A stretch of 64,000 bases of DNA from Trichostrongylus colubriformis (lineage: Eukaryota > Nematoda > Chromadorea > Rhabditida > Trichostrongylidae): positions 55,260,727 through 55,324,726 of the forward strand of contig OZ022259.1 in the NCBI GenBank assembly GCA_963978905.1, read 5' to 3'. The notes under the pieces were generated by a model. The model was not told where the DNA came from. It made no database searches and saw nothing but the letters and a program-made list of their open reading frames with translations. Both the position numbers and the translations under genes were made by a program. Below are positions 11,485 through 26,400 of this stretch, piece by piece (position 1 is the stretch's first letter; the number at the start of each line of letters is the position of its first letter).

Positions 11485-14400
11485 GTAATCCCTTTGTCAT
11501 GAAATCCTTTTTTGGGTTCTTTTTATACTTTTTCGATCAGTTTCCCTCTCCACAGGATGGGACTCATAGGATACCACACGCTTTTATAGGTGGGGTATTC
11601 GAGAGCTACTGCAGTAGACCTAAACAACCTTCGAAACCCGGAAAACTAGAGGTCTGTCGATTCCGTAGTTAATGCCAAATTTGCCTACATCATAGAGGTT
11701 TGATAGTTACCAGCAAAAATAAGAAAAGCAGCTAGTATTGTAGTCGATTCCACAGTCGGCAAGCGCAAAGCATCCATTCTTCTCCGCAAAAAGGCTTTTG
11801 GGGCAAAAACGTATCCAGATTGTGCACTCATGCGAATTCCACGAAAATACGTTTTAATTTTTCGAATCTGCGTAATAAGCAGCATAACTCCTTAGAGTTT
11901 GGGGAACTTCCCATCCTAACTTCTTATTTTGCTTTTTCGTTCTTTGGCAGTAGTCGATGCACTTCGCTCCATCAAAATTGCGAAGTCTTCGAAGTCATAT
12001 TCCCTTGATTTCTGGTTTCTCATTGCGGCTAAGGAGAATTTGGTCTCACAACGCGTCGATCTTCCGAATTTCGTTAACTACAGTTAAAAATTGATTGCGA
12101 CGATCGATTGGAGCATGATTTGTATAGCCCACAACATCTTGTCGTTCAGACGCGCATCCTCTCCTCTATTGGGGAAAACGATCAAAGCATTCTCAGGTCT
12201 TTTCATGCGGCAAAAACATGAACTTCATATCCGATGATGAGTCTTGATTAGATGGCTGGCCCACAGAACATCTCAGGAACATTCATATATTTCAGCAAGG
12301 CGTCAGAATGCTAACATTTGTGCTGTTCCACGTAACGAGCTCAAGTTTCATACATGGTTGTTCAGGGAAACCTGTGCACTGTGGTGTTCAAATGGAAAAC
12401 AAAAACCAAAGCGAAAGCGTATGAGAACTGTAACGCAGTTGCACCCTTTGACATCGAAGAAGCGATACCTGGCGAACATACTACTTGCAAATACTGTACA
12501 GTCTTGATCGATTAACAGACACTGAAAGAAAACTCGCTGTTTTACAACTTTCAGTGAGGCCTGCTTTTGACTGCAAGAAGCCTGATGAAAAGGCAATCGA
12601 TCAGAGTTGTGTGGTAATTAGAGGGAATGGTCCGTTTGATCAATACCAGGAAGCCTGTGGGGCCCAGTACCGCCCTCATGTTGTGGAAAGGAGGCAAAAC
12701 ATACTGTGGATTACCGGTGAGTATCTGCATAAATGAATATCATTCGCAGGACATCATTTGTCTGGGTGTGGGGTAGGACGCTCAAACCGACAGAACTTCG
12801 CTGGAGCTGGCTCGACTTTCCTGCGGCCGATTTATGGCGAAGGTAGAATAGTTTGCGTGTGTCAATGACTCTCTTCGTGTATCCTACCCACACTGCAATT
12901 TTATCACGGTTCATTGGTTGCATACGTCCTATACTCAGCTGGGTGAGTGAAAGTTTCGTCAAAATTAATCTGAATAAAAGCGTTCCGGGATAAGATGGGC
13001 GGACACGCAGGTCTCACCGCCTAATCGTCCAGTCCCCTCATACAGAAAATTGGACTTTCCTTAGCCCTGAGGAAGAGCAGGACTCTCATCGTATACTGCT
13101 AATCAACTTGCCAAAGATGTTTACTATCATGAATCCAACGAATGTGAGAAAATCGAGAATCATCGTCGCGACTAATCAGCACAAATCTTATGGAGAACTG
13201 AGTGCCTCCTGTTTTGTTAGACTGTACCCTGCTGTGCTGTGTCCACCTGAGACGTACCGATCTCGGTGGAGATATGGGAACAATAGAGAATGTTGAATAA
13301 TGGAAATAGTTCGGTAACACTTTCCGAAAACACAGGAGATACCCTTTCTATAAGTGGGAAAAACGGTCTGCGACCAAGTTCCACGAGTATGCGGTAGACC
13401 AGGGGCACTCGAGGGTTCCATGGTGAGGAATTGCACTAAAGAGGATTACTTCTCAAAGGGACTGCCTATGGAAAAATGAGATTTTCTGTTACATATATAC
13501 TTATGTTGTATTTGCCTAATGTGCGCCGCGTGCAAAGTTTAACGCGAAAAAATGTGAATCCGGCTGAGATACAGCATCACAAATTTTCGGCCTGGTGGGC
13601 GAGGCCTTCGAGCTAGTGCTCACCCCGTCGCCCGCCGCTGTCGGAGACGCGTTGTAGGAACAGAAAGGTGCATTAAGAGCCCCCACTCCTTTCACACCCA
13701 CGGTGGACGACGGTAATGGGCTTTTGTATGGAGGCTCCGCCCTCCCGGCCGAGAATTGGGGACGCTGTATCTTAGCTAAATACCTATTTTTTCTGCGAGA
13801 AACTTCGTATGCGACCCTTGTTAGGCAAATACAACATAAATATATGGGTAACAAAGGAACTCATTTTTCGGGCGATTCCTTTGAGCGTGGTGTAGTTTGT
13901 TGTCACAGCTCTCTTAGTAGTTGCTCTCTGCATGTCTGAGCAATTTTTTTATAAGAAGTAGAAGATTGAAAGGGTTCTCATTCAAGTACATGGCAGACAG
14001 TGGAGAAGGTTTGATCATATACTCGCCGTTAACTAGGCTTGGTGTCTGATCCAGGAACTTTGCGATCAATTGGAGAACAGAGCAGATTGCTAAGCCTTCT
14101 CTCATGGATCTCACTCGGACAGTGAGGATAGGGAACAGTCTGATTCCAAAAAATGATGTTCTAGAAAGTGATCCCATTTTCTGGGTTTTGAGCCAATTTT
14201 TGTCCAGTTAATTCTTTCAGTTTTCTTTTACGGCACGGCTGTGGAAGTTTGGGCTGCAGACGAGGGGCCCGAGGCCGTGAGGGAGTTCAAGCCTATCAAA
14301 CAAAAACGCAGGCGGCGAAGACGAGGTCCGTTCTTCTTTGCGTCATCTTTGTCACTGCAGATGCAGCGATGCGACCTGGAATTGCAATTTAATAGCAATC

Positions 14401-17400
14401 TATTTGGAGATGGAAACTGCAAGGCGTCGCCGAAATCTTTCTGAGCGCACATGAGATGCGTATAAGAATGAACACTGTTTAAGGTACAAATTCCACGGAT
14501 GGAGGAATGGCCATCAAGTTTCGTATGATATCATCCGCCGATGGCACTCAGTATGGCACTGCATTATATGCAGACACCAGTGAGAAACATCCCTTCTTGT
14601 GTTCGCGGAAAGCTGTCATGTCGGCTCACGGTATATCCTTTATGATCTGACGTAATACTTTTCTAGATCAGGCGTTTTACGTTCTGCGTGGGAAACCTTT
14701 TGAGGCGTTCGAATTCCAGGGTTCGATGAGACTTTATTTCGTCTGTTGCAAATATGATTACGGTTCAATTGTTCTGGTAGTGTCCAAACTCTTGGAAAGA
14801 TGATGATCCGTGATGTGAGAAGCGGTGGCAGGTATAAGAGAATAGAAGGCGGGATTAGACCGAGCAAGGACAAGTGAGTTAGGCACGTTGAGGAAGAGGA
14901 AAATGAGGAAAAGGAGGATAGGAGTAAGAAGGAGGATGCAGAAGAGTATACTGAGCCCAAGAAGGTGTACACAATACGGCAACTAAAGAGGCTAGCTACT
15001 TATAACTAGTCGGGTGCATTACTGCTCGCATTACACGGGGGAGAGCAAAATGGGTTCATTTGCACTCCGATTTGATGTGCGCGGCAGTATGCTTTGCATA
15101 AATGGTTGTGATATAATAAAGCAAAGCAAGAACATCGAAGTTGTTGAGAACGGTGATGTAAATGAGGGACATCACATCGAAACAAAGAAAAGTCGGCTAA
15201 GTTGGAAGTTTATTGTAGAGAATCCATTGACTGAACAGACGCAAGGATAGGGCTGGGATGAAATGGGTTGCATAAAGCACGCAAGGGTGCAAAAAGACCA
15301 TTTCTGCACTTCTGAGTCAAGCCCGCTCGAAAATTCTTCTAAGCCTTGCTGGTCGAATTAGCGTTTGCATTTCAGCAGTAAACGTCATGGCCGATGACGC
15401 AAAACAGCTCGGCTTTAACGTGAAGACTTTCAAAGATAGACATGGTGACAATCGACCTTTTGTCGTTTTTGATACGGTTCATGCTGTGGAGGCCTCCAAG
15501 TTTGATGCAAACTTTGACAAGTTCAAGGACATGTGCAGTGTGTGTGATTGGTGTCACTGTCTATTTTAGGGGACCGTTCACGGATTTTGAGTTTTTCTGT
15601 TTACTCATGATGTATCTGCTTGCTGCGGGCCTCATGCAAAATACGGGCAATACAGCGCAAAAACACAAATCCAGCTGGAGTACAGCTCCTCAAAGTAACG
15701 TCTGAGGAGGTGGGGCAGTCTGTAATGGCAGCGCCACGAGGGGTCTGGGAGCAAGGCGCGAAGGCCAAGTGATCGGAGACGCGAAGTGGGAAGCAATCAA
15801 GCCCTGGTCGCGAAAATTCGTTCTGCGTCCTTTCTGACGACAACTCGTGAAAGTTTTTAGTAAACTGATCTTGTGAGGAAGTAGAACCATGGAATTTTCG
15901 TGAACGATCCCTTCATGTTTAAAGAAAGAAATGAATACTCACTATCCAGATGTTTGCAAATGGCTATGTTGCCTCACGCTACGACTTCTACAACTATGAA
16001 GAATACAAGAAAGCTATTTCGGGAGTAAGCTTATAACTAATTTTGGCTTGTGTCTCATGCGAGCCTCGGGTTTATTTTGAGTAGATCTGATAGGCTTTTC
16101 TCAGATTCACTCATATCTCACTAAGTGTTTTCTTGGGGTCCGCTTCCTTTGCCCTACGCCACGTTAAGCAGTGAAGCCAAACTGTATAACTGTTCGAGGG
16201 TCTACTGCCCCGACAAGCTAAGTTGATAAAGCTGACTATCGCGAGGATGCCTCTTAGATGGGCTGATTCAAGTGACGGTAGCTTTCTTGCGCCTTCCCCT
16301 CCACATCCATTAGAAAGAGATTATGCGGACTCTTGGACCGGCCAAATGAAGAGAAATCCTTCGCCCTGCATGGTAGCAGCTATTTGTGTTTTCATACGAG
16401 GTTGTCTTTACCATTTTATTTTAGGTTAGTAGATACCGACTTTTCCGAACTACAGTTTCTCGTGGGCCGGATAAGACCGAGCCATTTGACTGTAATGACA
16501 AGGATCTTGCGAAAAATCAAGATGTTTACTCGAAGGCCTTCAAAATCAAATTCAATTATCATCTTCCGTTCAACTCAAGCACAGCGGTTGGTGCCGTCGA
16601 AATCGTTTTTGAGAATGCGTGAGAGACAGGCGTTGTAGTTAGAAGATAGTACGCAAACCCACACTATTACACTACATTAAAGCCGTTGGCCGAATAAGTT
16701 GGCTGCCACCCATTGTAAGTGGTGGAAGTCTTTGGCTTGTTTTGTATTGGAAAGCGATGAAGCCGTCTCAGTGAAATGTATTCGCAGTACATGTGCGTGC
16801 CAGCAAGGTTGTTGGCTGGAGACCATTCTCAAAGGCACTGGGAGGTGGGATAGCACCAGGTCAGAAAGCGTGTCTGGAAACACTATTCTTTGTGAACGAG
16901 CATTAGAGCTCACAGGGGAGGGAGAATGTGCAGCGAGACTCGCGTTGAAAAACGCAGGCCCTATTGCGATCCTAGCGCGCTCCGCCTCGAACTGCACGCT
17001 TCAGTGGCCGAGTTGGCTGCAGGCTGTGACAGAAAAAGCAGAACTGATTTAACCCTCTAAATGATGTTAAACAAACGGAACAACGAACAGAAAGAAACAA
17101 GATAATGAATGGGAGAAGGAGCGAAGAAGTATAAAAATTTGTTCATGATGGGAAATATCCAATGAATCCACACTAAACGTCATGGCAAGGCGTGCATGCA
17201 ATAGGCAAGCTACAAGCTGGTACTGTAGGTCAACATTGCCTCCTCCCGGTGTCTTTGAGGGGCTGACTTTCCGACTACGGACCATCTTCGTCCAGAGCAC
17301 AAACCACGCTCGTATTTGAAAGTTACCCTCTACACCGCCAAACTCTTCCCCTTACCATTTGTGATCGAAACTCAGTAAAACAGCTCAAAATCTACGATAA

Positions 17401-20400
17401 GAGAGAAAAGCTTGGCACCGCTAGAGCGGAATTGTGCGGGTGTGTGTACTTACGACGAACTTCCATGCGGCCGCGCGCGACGAGCGGCTTAGCGGGTGCG
17501 AGTACCGGTGGCAGGGCATGGCAGTGTTCAAGCGAGGCAGTTTGCATGGGTGGAGGAGGCAGAGTGGCATGGGTGGAAGTGCAGACGTGACGCAGCCACG
17601 CTCTGCCGGGCTCCCAAGGGCAATCGGTTCGGCAAATCGTACGGATGGCGCCGCCTCGGGCCACGTAAAGGATTTTGAGGAGGGCCATAGTCAAAACGTC
17701 AGCTCATCATTACGACCTCTTTGGGATGTATGGAGCAATGTCCATGCCGGGCATCAACGAAGAGGGAAGTTGCGGTCCAATAAAGTTTGTCGTTGACCAT
17801 TATTCTTTTCTTGTTTACTAGCAAGTGAAACCGGATCATTGGGCGCCTTCATATCCAATGAACACGTGTGCCGATACTCCGCGAATAACGGCGGTGATGT
17901 CAGCAGACGGATATCGAGACATGCCAGCTATCGCACGGCTTCCTGTCATCTGTACTTTCGGTCAGTTATTTCGTGAGACGTTTGTAAGCTAAAATTGTTA
18001 TCAACCAGTTTTAGGAAATCCGCCTGACGTGAAACTGCGTGGCAAAAACGACATCTGCTCTCAAGCGGCACACTTCGACGAAAAGGAAGGCCGATGTGTA
18101 TGCAATAACCCGGAAGATGATGCTACTGTTCAGCAGCCTAAACTTTACTCAAATTTCCCGCCCGTGGGTGCTACCTCGAGATAAAGGATTAGACGGATAA
18201 ATATGTTGCTTGTGCAATAAGAGTTCACCCTGGAATAGCATTGCAGAAAGCCAGGAAAACAGATTTATTTTCCTACGTCTTTCGGTTTGCTAGAAGCCCT
18301 TGGCTCAAGCGTTCCTATTACAGTTCTGCAAGTTCGATTACTAAACTCGTACTGTACGAGCAACATTTATCCGTTCAATCCACTTGAGAAAGTGATGAGA
18401 TCCTCACCTTTGGTAGGCAGAGAGTTGAGGAGTCACCCAAGCCACTGGGTTGAACAAAGGCCTTTGTCACCGATGTTACGATAGGATCGATGCGATCATT
18501 TTCTGGGAATCGATCAAGTTATGCATGCTCTCACTGCTTAATTGCACATATTTTTCACTCAGACTACAGATTGTAGCACCGTTCTAGTGGCTTTTTCTCG
18601 GATTAGGCTCTTCATAAGGTCGCCTTATTTGTGAAGCTTTTACTGCTTCTCTTTTACCGAGACTAGTTTGTCTACACTGCGCGCGTCACATGGTAGAATT
18701 ATGCAATATGTACATAGTCAATACTGTCTGATCGATATCAGTAGAAATTGTCTCGGTAAGGTGCTGTACGCCGTTCAAATTGGTATAGATAATGTGACCA
18801 ATTGAAATACATATAACAGTATGCAGAAAATGGTGCGTTAATACCATAGCACGGTAAAGCTGGCTTTCAGGTGCTGTTAATTTTAATTCTGTGAGCCACC
18901 AAAGCCACCAACTTCAAGAGAGACATGTCATCGTAAGGAGTGGGCTCTGGCACAGTAGTGCACGAATAACGCGGTAGAACTATGTAATGTTGAAATGGCC
19001 GATAGGACCAGTCGACATCGCAGAAGTTCATATCGCTTAACACATACTGTGGTACGTATTGCTGAGAGTTAGCCCAACTAGTATCTGCGTACAGCGGCCG
19101 AAACATTGCTGTGCTTCTGCTATCTCAATACTAGGAACCATCACACCGTCAGAGTTCAATGGTTAAACCATATAGTTGATCCATATTTGATCGTTTATCA
19201 CTGCTTATCACACCATTTTTCCGGTATTGTGACGTGCAGCGGTCGATACTCTTTGTCACAACGGATAGGAGCAAAATTTGTTAAGCCGCTGATCATTTAC
19301 GATTTGAGCTGTAGTAGTCGTATTGCAACAGTGAGCAGTTGTGATGAATTTCTCACACTCATTTACAGTCTCTTATCGGCCTTCGATAGCTAATATCAGC
19401 TGTATACCCGGCCACACGCTGCTGAAGTGCCCGTACGATCCTACATAACTTATAAGTGCCTGCGCTATACCATTACCTCGAACAGTTCGACGAATTTAAT
19501 GAGATTTCCTTCCTGACATTCTCAGCATCCACGCTATAATTTTGAATCTTCACCGCTGAATACTTTTCCATTCCTCGTACTTCTAAAGTTGTTATCGCCC
19601 CATCGTTAACCCGTAAAGAGCATATTTGATGACACTTGTCTTCTAACTCCCTTTATTAGCCGTTTCGGCTGTTATCAAGACCATTCACCCTCCACCAGTG
19701 TTTCTGTGCCTCCCCTATCTGATACGTAAAATTCAAGATCTCACCTTCGATGCGACGCGAGATAGCAGATTTACCGGGTGAGGCGCATGTCAACTAGAAA
19801 GAAGGTGTCAACATGGATTTTGTTCAAAGTGTAGGTGGTCTCTACTATATATAAAACACTTCGTCTGTCTGTACGTCCCTCCGTCTGTCGTCCGTCCCTT
19901 TGTCCGTCCATCCGTCTGTCACGGAATTAGATATTGTATGAAAAACGACCTGTGGAGATGGGGACAAGTGTGGTATGGGTAGGGAATGGGACAAGAACTT
20001 AAGACTACACATGGAACAAGTTAGGCTCCGCCCACGGGGGGGGGGTGGGACAAGTCCTGCAATGTTCCGTTTTCGGACCGAAAATTGCTGAATGGGTCCG
20101 AATGTGCTCCAAACGTGAGGGCAAGGTGTATTAAGGTCAGGCATGAGCTTTTAAGGTCGTAAAAGAGACGTGGGAACGGTGGGTGGAGCATTTGTAGTTA
20201 TGGGCGGAGCTTGCGCATCACATGCGCATCATTGCGCAACGACCTGTGGAGATGGAGACAACTGTGGTATGGATAGGGATATGGGACAAGGAGTAAGGAG
20301 CATCCGTGCACCAAGGTAAGCTTCTCCCACGGTGAGCAGGGCGTGCAGTAAGACATTGTCCTCAGAAAAAGAACAGTTTTGATGGACCTACTGACGCACA

Positions 20401-23400
20401 TGGTGTTTCGCGCACGCTAGTGTGCGCCAGCCAACTGGTCAATATACATTTACATGCCCCTAAAATTCGATAAGATCGCGTCTGGTCCAGACACACCCGA
20501 AGTGCCGTCAGCTGAACCTGTTATGTAAGAAAATAGTCTGAATATGAGTGATCAGCACAGAAATAGTAATAAAATATTTAGTAATACTATGCGATCGGCA
20601 GTAGTTTCTCTTACAGGTTAGGTAGATTTCGAAAGGGAGACCGTATCTAGGTCCCCGTCCAGGGAAGTCGTACTGGCCATTTTCCTCGACACCAGGGCGT
20701 GCTCTGGTGTCGAGGAAAATGCTTGCGCTTCATGATTTACTCGTTCCTTTCAAGACGACCCAAATCTTTCGTAGATCATGGTTCCACAATGAAAGCTTCA
20801 GAAAGTTCAATAGATTGTGGTAATCTGCTGGGCCTGATCCTACTCATGCACTGCAAATTTTGCTTTGTGAATAAGAAAATCTTGTCAGCTTATAGATGCC
20901 TTCACGCCCTGCGACACAGTCGCCGACGTCTGCTCTACGTGCTATATTCGTAATCTGTGACGTGCTCGTACCACATCACCGGGTATGACAAGTAACAGCG
21001 ATGGAAACAACAAATGATCGCAGTCTGAGTTGGAGATTCATGGAAATTGGATCAATTTTCCCGTGTCAACGCCCGCCCCGCCCAGGCCAACCAACCTCCC
21101 ATCCCTCCAGAATAGGTAAAATGGTACCAGACTCGTCTCGCAAGTCATTGTATAGGCCAAACCACATTCACTTGCCACCACGATTCTGAATGGAACTAGA
21201 GTGCGCGGCGCATCTCACAGAGTTTCTGAAGCTCAGTGCAACAGCAAGAGCACATTTCGCTTCATTGCCAGTTCATTAGGAAAGGGAGAAGATTTGTGTG
21301 GCGATCACCTGCGACTCTTGACAAATGCTTTTCCTCGCTCTTTCGTCATTATGCCCAAGCCAAAGGCGATCCTATCGATTTCTGGAACATACTATAATGC
21401 GTAATTGGAACTGTTTGTTGATCAGATATACCAGTAAACTTCATATTGATACCTCTTTATTTCCTAGTGTGGTAAGGCTTTGTCAGGCGGTCATTTTTTT
21501 GCCGCACCGTGTATAGAACGGGTTTGTACCTTTATGACTTCGTGACGGTCAGTCAGTCTAGTCACAGCCGTTCCGAGCGTGACCAGCGGAAGCAGTAGCC
21601 ACCACGCGTTCTTGTAGCTCTTCTCTTCGTTCCGTGTTTTGCCTGGTTCTACCATCGAGCTCCTACATGTAGCCGTGCAACAGTGGATAGTAAGGAGAGC
21701 AACGTAGGTCTGAGTTTAGGTGTTTTAGCTAAATGTTCCTCGCTTTCTTCTTCACCAGCGTGCCATTCGCATTTCTAAGCCACCTTAGAACGTCGCAAAA
21801 TGTGCTTTCATGATATATCCGAAAGCGCATGAATATCGTTAGCTGCCGTGTAGGAACATTGCTCCTGTGTGGGCATAGATATATCTAATCAGAAAGTTTT
21901 GCAAATCTCTGATTAAGTTGCTGAAAAAAGACTAATTTCAAGGGTACACTGTGCGTTACTTGTAATTCGAGGACTGAGACAAAGTCAGTTCTTTTTATTA
22001 TGGATAGGTCTTCAACGGTCGGAGAAAAGGGAATGGAACAGGTGGGCTTCAGCAGTCTTTACATGCCTCTTTTCAGTCTTTCCATCTTTCGCTGAACATT
22101 AATGTTAGGGGTGGTTATCTAATATTCACCTCCGTGAATAGTAGCCTCCTTTACGCCCACGGTCTCGGGGGAGTGATGAATACTATTAGAGGACTTGTTA
22201 TGGCCTATATGGCAACAGGACTTTAATAAGAGCAGAAGTGATTATCGATGATCAATTCATTTTTTGAGTAGCTCTGTTATCAGTTTCCCTGAAATAATTT
22301 CCATTAATGTAGAGCGCATTTCGCGAGTAGGCGCGCATACCAGGTAAATAAGTCGTCTGTCATGTTCTACTGGCTAAGCACATCCTGGTCGGTCCAGTAG
22401 AAGTCCGAGAATCTTGATGGAAATGGCACAGAAGTCCTTATTTTAGCTGGAATTTATAGTCCATATCCCGGAGTTGAGGGGAGGGGCCTCACGGCTTGCG
22501 CTGCTAACGGCTTCATTAAATTTAAACTTCTGATAAGGACATAGCTTGTTTTATAGTGCGCCGAACTCCATTTCTTTCATAAACCGGCTTTTTATGTGCT
22601 GAAAGATGAATTTTTAATTTTCAGGAGAAGGAATTCATGCTGAAGATGATGAGCGTAATGAAGAAAGTGAGAGCGGGAGTAGCTGTCATCAGTTGTCCTT
22701 CCTTCAAAGCTCTTGAAGTGAGGGAATATACGTCAAAGGAGATGAGGTAATTTTCTCAGTGTGCAAATGGAAATGAGCGACTTATGACTCTTTTTCTTGA
22801 TGCAGTAAGTCCGATACTCAGAACTGATATTTGGTATTCAGGGACGCACGTTTGAGTAAGGGGAGCACATATAAACTGATCAGCACGTCTTGTGGGCTGG
22901 CCAAGAGCCAGGGTATGGCATCAAAAATAAGGATATGCCATTGTAGCGAAAGCGTTGCTAACGTGAGAATTATCCAGTTGTAGACCTCGATATCGCTGAG
23001 TATCATCCGAAATTCTTCTACCCCAAATTCTTCTACCCCCTCAGTGCTGTTAATGGGCATGGTGAGTCCGCGCAGGTTTCGCGTTCGGCAACCGCGTGAG
23101 GTTGCCAAACGCGAAATCGCAAGTGTCATGCATGGTGAACCCTTGTAATAGTCGCGTCAGCGACGCCCACCAAGAGTCCACCTGGGGCTCCGCCCACCGT
23201 CGCCGGATTGAAGTTATTCGATTCATCGTGTTGTTGTGAAGCGGCCACAGCCGCAAGAAAAATAAAGATTGGTGCTAGGGATTAGCTTCATTGAGATATC
23301 GCACACTATCACGCGAAGAATACGGTGGAGTCATGTGATGTGGAAATGGTCGATACTGTGCAATCAATATCGAAGAAGTCCACATCGCGAAGTTTCACAC

Positions 23401-26400
23401 TGTGATAAACGCGGTAGTGGGCGATAGCTCAGCAGGTACCCTTACATACCTGCCATTACTCGGAATTTCAAGCAATTGAGCTGTCGAAACGCCCCTACTG
23501 ATATCGGAGCTCCATGCTCACTTACTCAGCATTTAGTTCTTGTAAAATGCAGCGGTAAACTACTGATTTATCGCTTAATTTTATTGGTCGTAGTTTACCT
23601 CTGCACATCACATCAACCACTTTCCGGAATTCTAATCATTGGCTGGTGGGATCCTTTGCTACGGCTGATGTTCTGAACAGGAACGAAATTGTTGATCTTC
23701 TCATCAAGTAATTGATCTCCTCATCAATTGAAAATTAAGAAGTAGTATTCACTACTGAAGAGTTTAGACAGTTTTGCGTCGATAGTTTTGGATTCGATCT
23801 CATTGCTTGGTAGCAAGTGTCCACAGAGTTAGCATCTAATTTTTGTATGTTGATGGTGGATCGATTTGTCTGGTAATGACGCTTACCAGTTGCCTGGTGC
23901 AAATACTGCGCGCATCACCCATGGGCGCCAATAGGTCGATTGGGATTGCTCTTTTCGAGAAATATTTCTCAGTACCCATATTCATATTGAGGCAAAACAC
24001 TACTGCTTACCATCCTTAACATGGATTTTATGGAATTGCTGCAACTATTGAAGCGAAATGTGCTCTCCTTGTTGCACTGAGCTTCAGAAACCTTCTGTGA
24101 GATGCACTGCGCAGTCTAGTTCCATTCAGAATCGTGGTGGCAGGCAGGGTCAAGCGTCCAGTTGAGGGAAATTTTCAAAAAATACGACTCCCCCCCCCAA
24201 AAAAAAAAGGGGGCCCCAATACGACCCCCCTCTCTCTGCACAAAAACCATCAATTAAGCATTTGTCGATTTTTTAAGTGCTCTACACCAATATACAACTA
24301 AATGGACACAAAACCCGAAAAATATGTGATACAGGTGGAATTCCCAGTACTATTTACTCAATATATAATCTATGAATCCTAGATTCCAGATCGCATCACG
24401 CTTCTACCTCATAATCGAACAATTTCAAACAATAATTCAGAATACTATACACATCTAGAGAAGTTAAGGATCTCATGTCAGGCGACGGCTGCGACGCGGC
24501 GATCACGATGGAGCGCGGTATCTTCCCCATATCAAATTCCGACATTTTGGAAATAGTTCAAACTTTACCTAGAGCCCATCTTTCGAACAGCTGTAAACTG
24601 TTTTCCTAAAAACTCCCTCAGACCTATCTATTGGCTGCTTGCTTTCCCCAATGGTTGCTTAGTTCTCGATATGTGTTTCCAGATGAGGATTTGATGAGGA
24701 AAATTTTGAAGTGTTTCACGGAAATGGCCATAACTTTCTTCAAACTTAACCATATGAGTTCGTTTTGGTGAAACAGGGTTTGCTAGGTTGTCGTTTTCGA
24801 ATGACTACCTGAACTATGTCATATCTCTGAAACGAAGGAAGAAACCCTCACAAAAGCAAGTTGAGGAAAGCTTTTTTTCGCCGAATTTGCGGGATATTCC
24901 CAAGAATCTTCAGAAAAATTGATTTATTGATACTGAAATTTCTCTAGTATGCATCCTTCGCTCTGGAAGGCCTGGTGGGAGGGCAAGAAGCGTCGGTCAA
25001 CTTCTCCCTGGGATGCGCCATGCATGAGGATTTCATCCACATTCTCAATGAATACAAACGTTTTTGCGGTTTGTATAGTGGCTGCTAACACGAGATTACG
25101 TACTTGCAATCGCAGTAATATATGAAGAAAGTCCATATCAGCTAATTTTCCGTTTTCATCCCAATGTTTTTGCAATGTCCATCCACGGTGGTACCTGTTG
25201 ATAGATATCGCTTTCCGCGGTTAATCGGCGAATTTCGTGAATTTCGGAGGTGTCTCTGTACGTGGTTTGGTGTCAGCGGACCAACGAAAGGTCTATTGGC
25301 GTCGACCGGTTTCGTTGCAGATCGCGCCATGCATGAGAATTCCATGATGATTAAGTTAAACTAGTTTCAGGTACCAACCTAATTAGTCAGTTTTATCATT
25401 TCTTCCCTTACACTTTAGACCCTCTGCGTGAGAACTTCTGTTGATCACTAGTACCTCAACGGTTACGACCCCCCCCTCCTAGCGGACCAAATACGACCGC
25501 CCGTTGAGGATTCCTCAACGGAGGCTTGACCCTGGTGGCAGGTGAATGCGCTTTGGCCTACACAATGACTTGAGAGACGAGTCTGGTACCATTTCACCTA
25601 CTCTGGAGGGATGGGAGGTTGGTTGGCCTGGGCGGGGCGGGCGTTGATACGGGAAAATTGATCCAATTTCCATAAATCTCCAACTCAGACTGCGATCATT
25701 TGTTGTTTTCTTCGCTGTTACTTGTCATACCCGGTGATGTGGTACGAGCACGTCACAGATTACGAATATAGCACGTAGAGCAGACGTCGGCGACTGTGTC
25801 GCAGGGCGTGAAGGTATCTATTTGTAAGCTGACAAGATTTTCTTATTCACAAAGCAAAATTTGCAGGGCATGAGTAGCATCAGGCCCAGCAGATTTCCAC
25901 AATCCATTGAACTTTTTGAAGCTTTCAATGTGGAACCATGGTCTACGAAACGAAAAGATACTGAAAATAGAGGGCTCAAAATACTTACAACCTCATAGAC
26001 GACAATCGAAGAGAAGGGAAACTTTCCTGAGATGTATCACTAAGAGACGATACGAGTTAAGCTCGTACATGATTGCTGGATCTAGTGTAGTATACTTTTT
26101 ATTTTTGATTCAAATTGATGTTATTCACTTTGAAATGAATCGATATGTCCGTTGTAATTTTACGCTGTTGACAGAGGATCCTTTCCAGTCACTTCCGATG
26201 TTTGCTGAACTAGTAGCCTTTGTATGATATGGTTAGATTCCTTACACAATGCATCAAAACAAAAACAAAAATTTTTTTGTTTGCTGCGGCCGCCGTTCAA
26301 TTCATGTAGGATGCACAGTCATACGATGCCAGCAATCCGCAATCCATATGTGGTCAAGAGAAGCGAATTCAAATACATCAGACCCTGATTGTATCGAGGC

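Noticed and set aside
14690..14740. Two TTCGA motifs suggesting a tRNA box B
   Set aside because: No matching box A or cloverleaf at tRNA spacing.
15014..15250. 78-residue + ORF between lectin exons
   Set aside because: No splice sites of the right phase, and it is probably intronic.
17703..17784. Alternative frame HHYDLFGMYGAMSMPGINEE for exon 8
   Set aside because: It looks protein-like, but it does not match the phase of the donor at 16618 or the intron after 17784.
24924..25364. Possible transposase ORF in the hAT-like element
   Set aside because: No hAT catalytic or dimerisation motif, and short frames on both strands.
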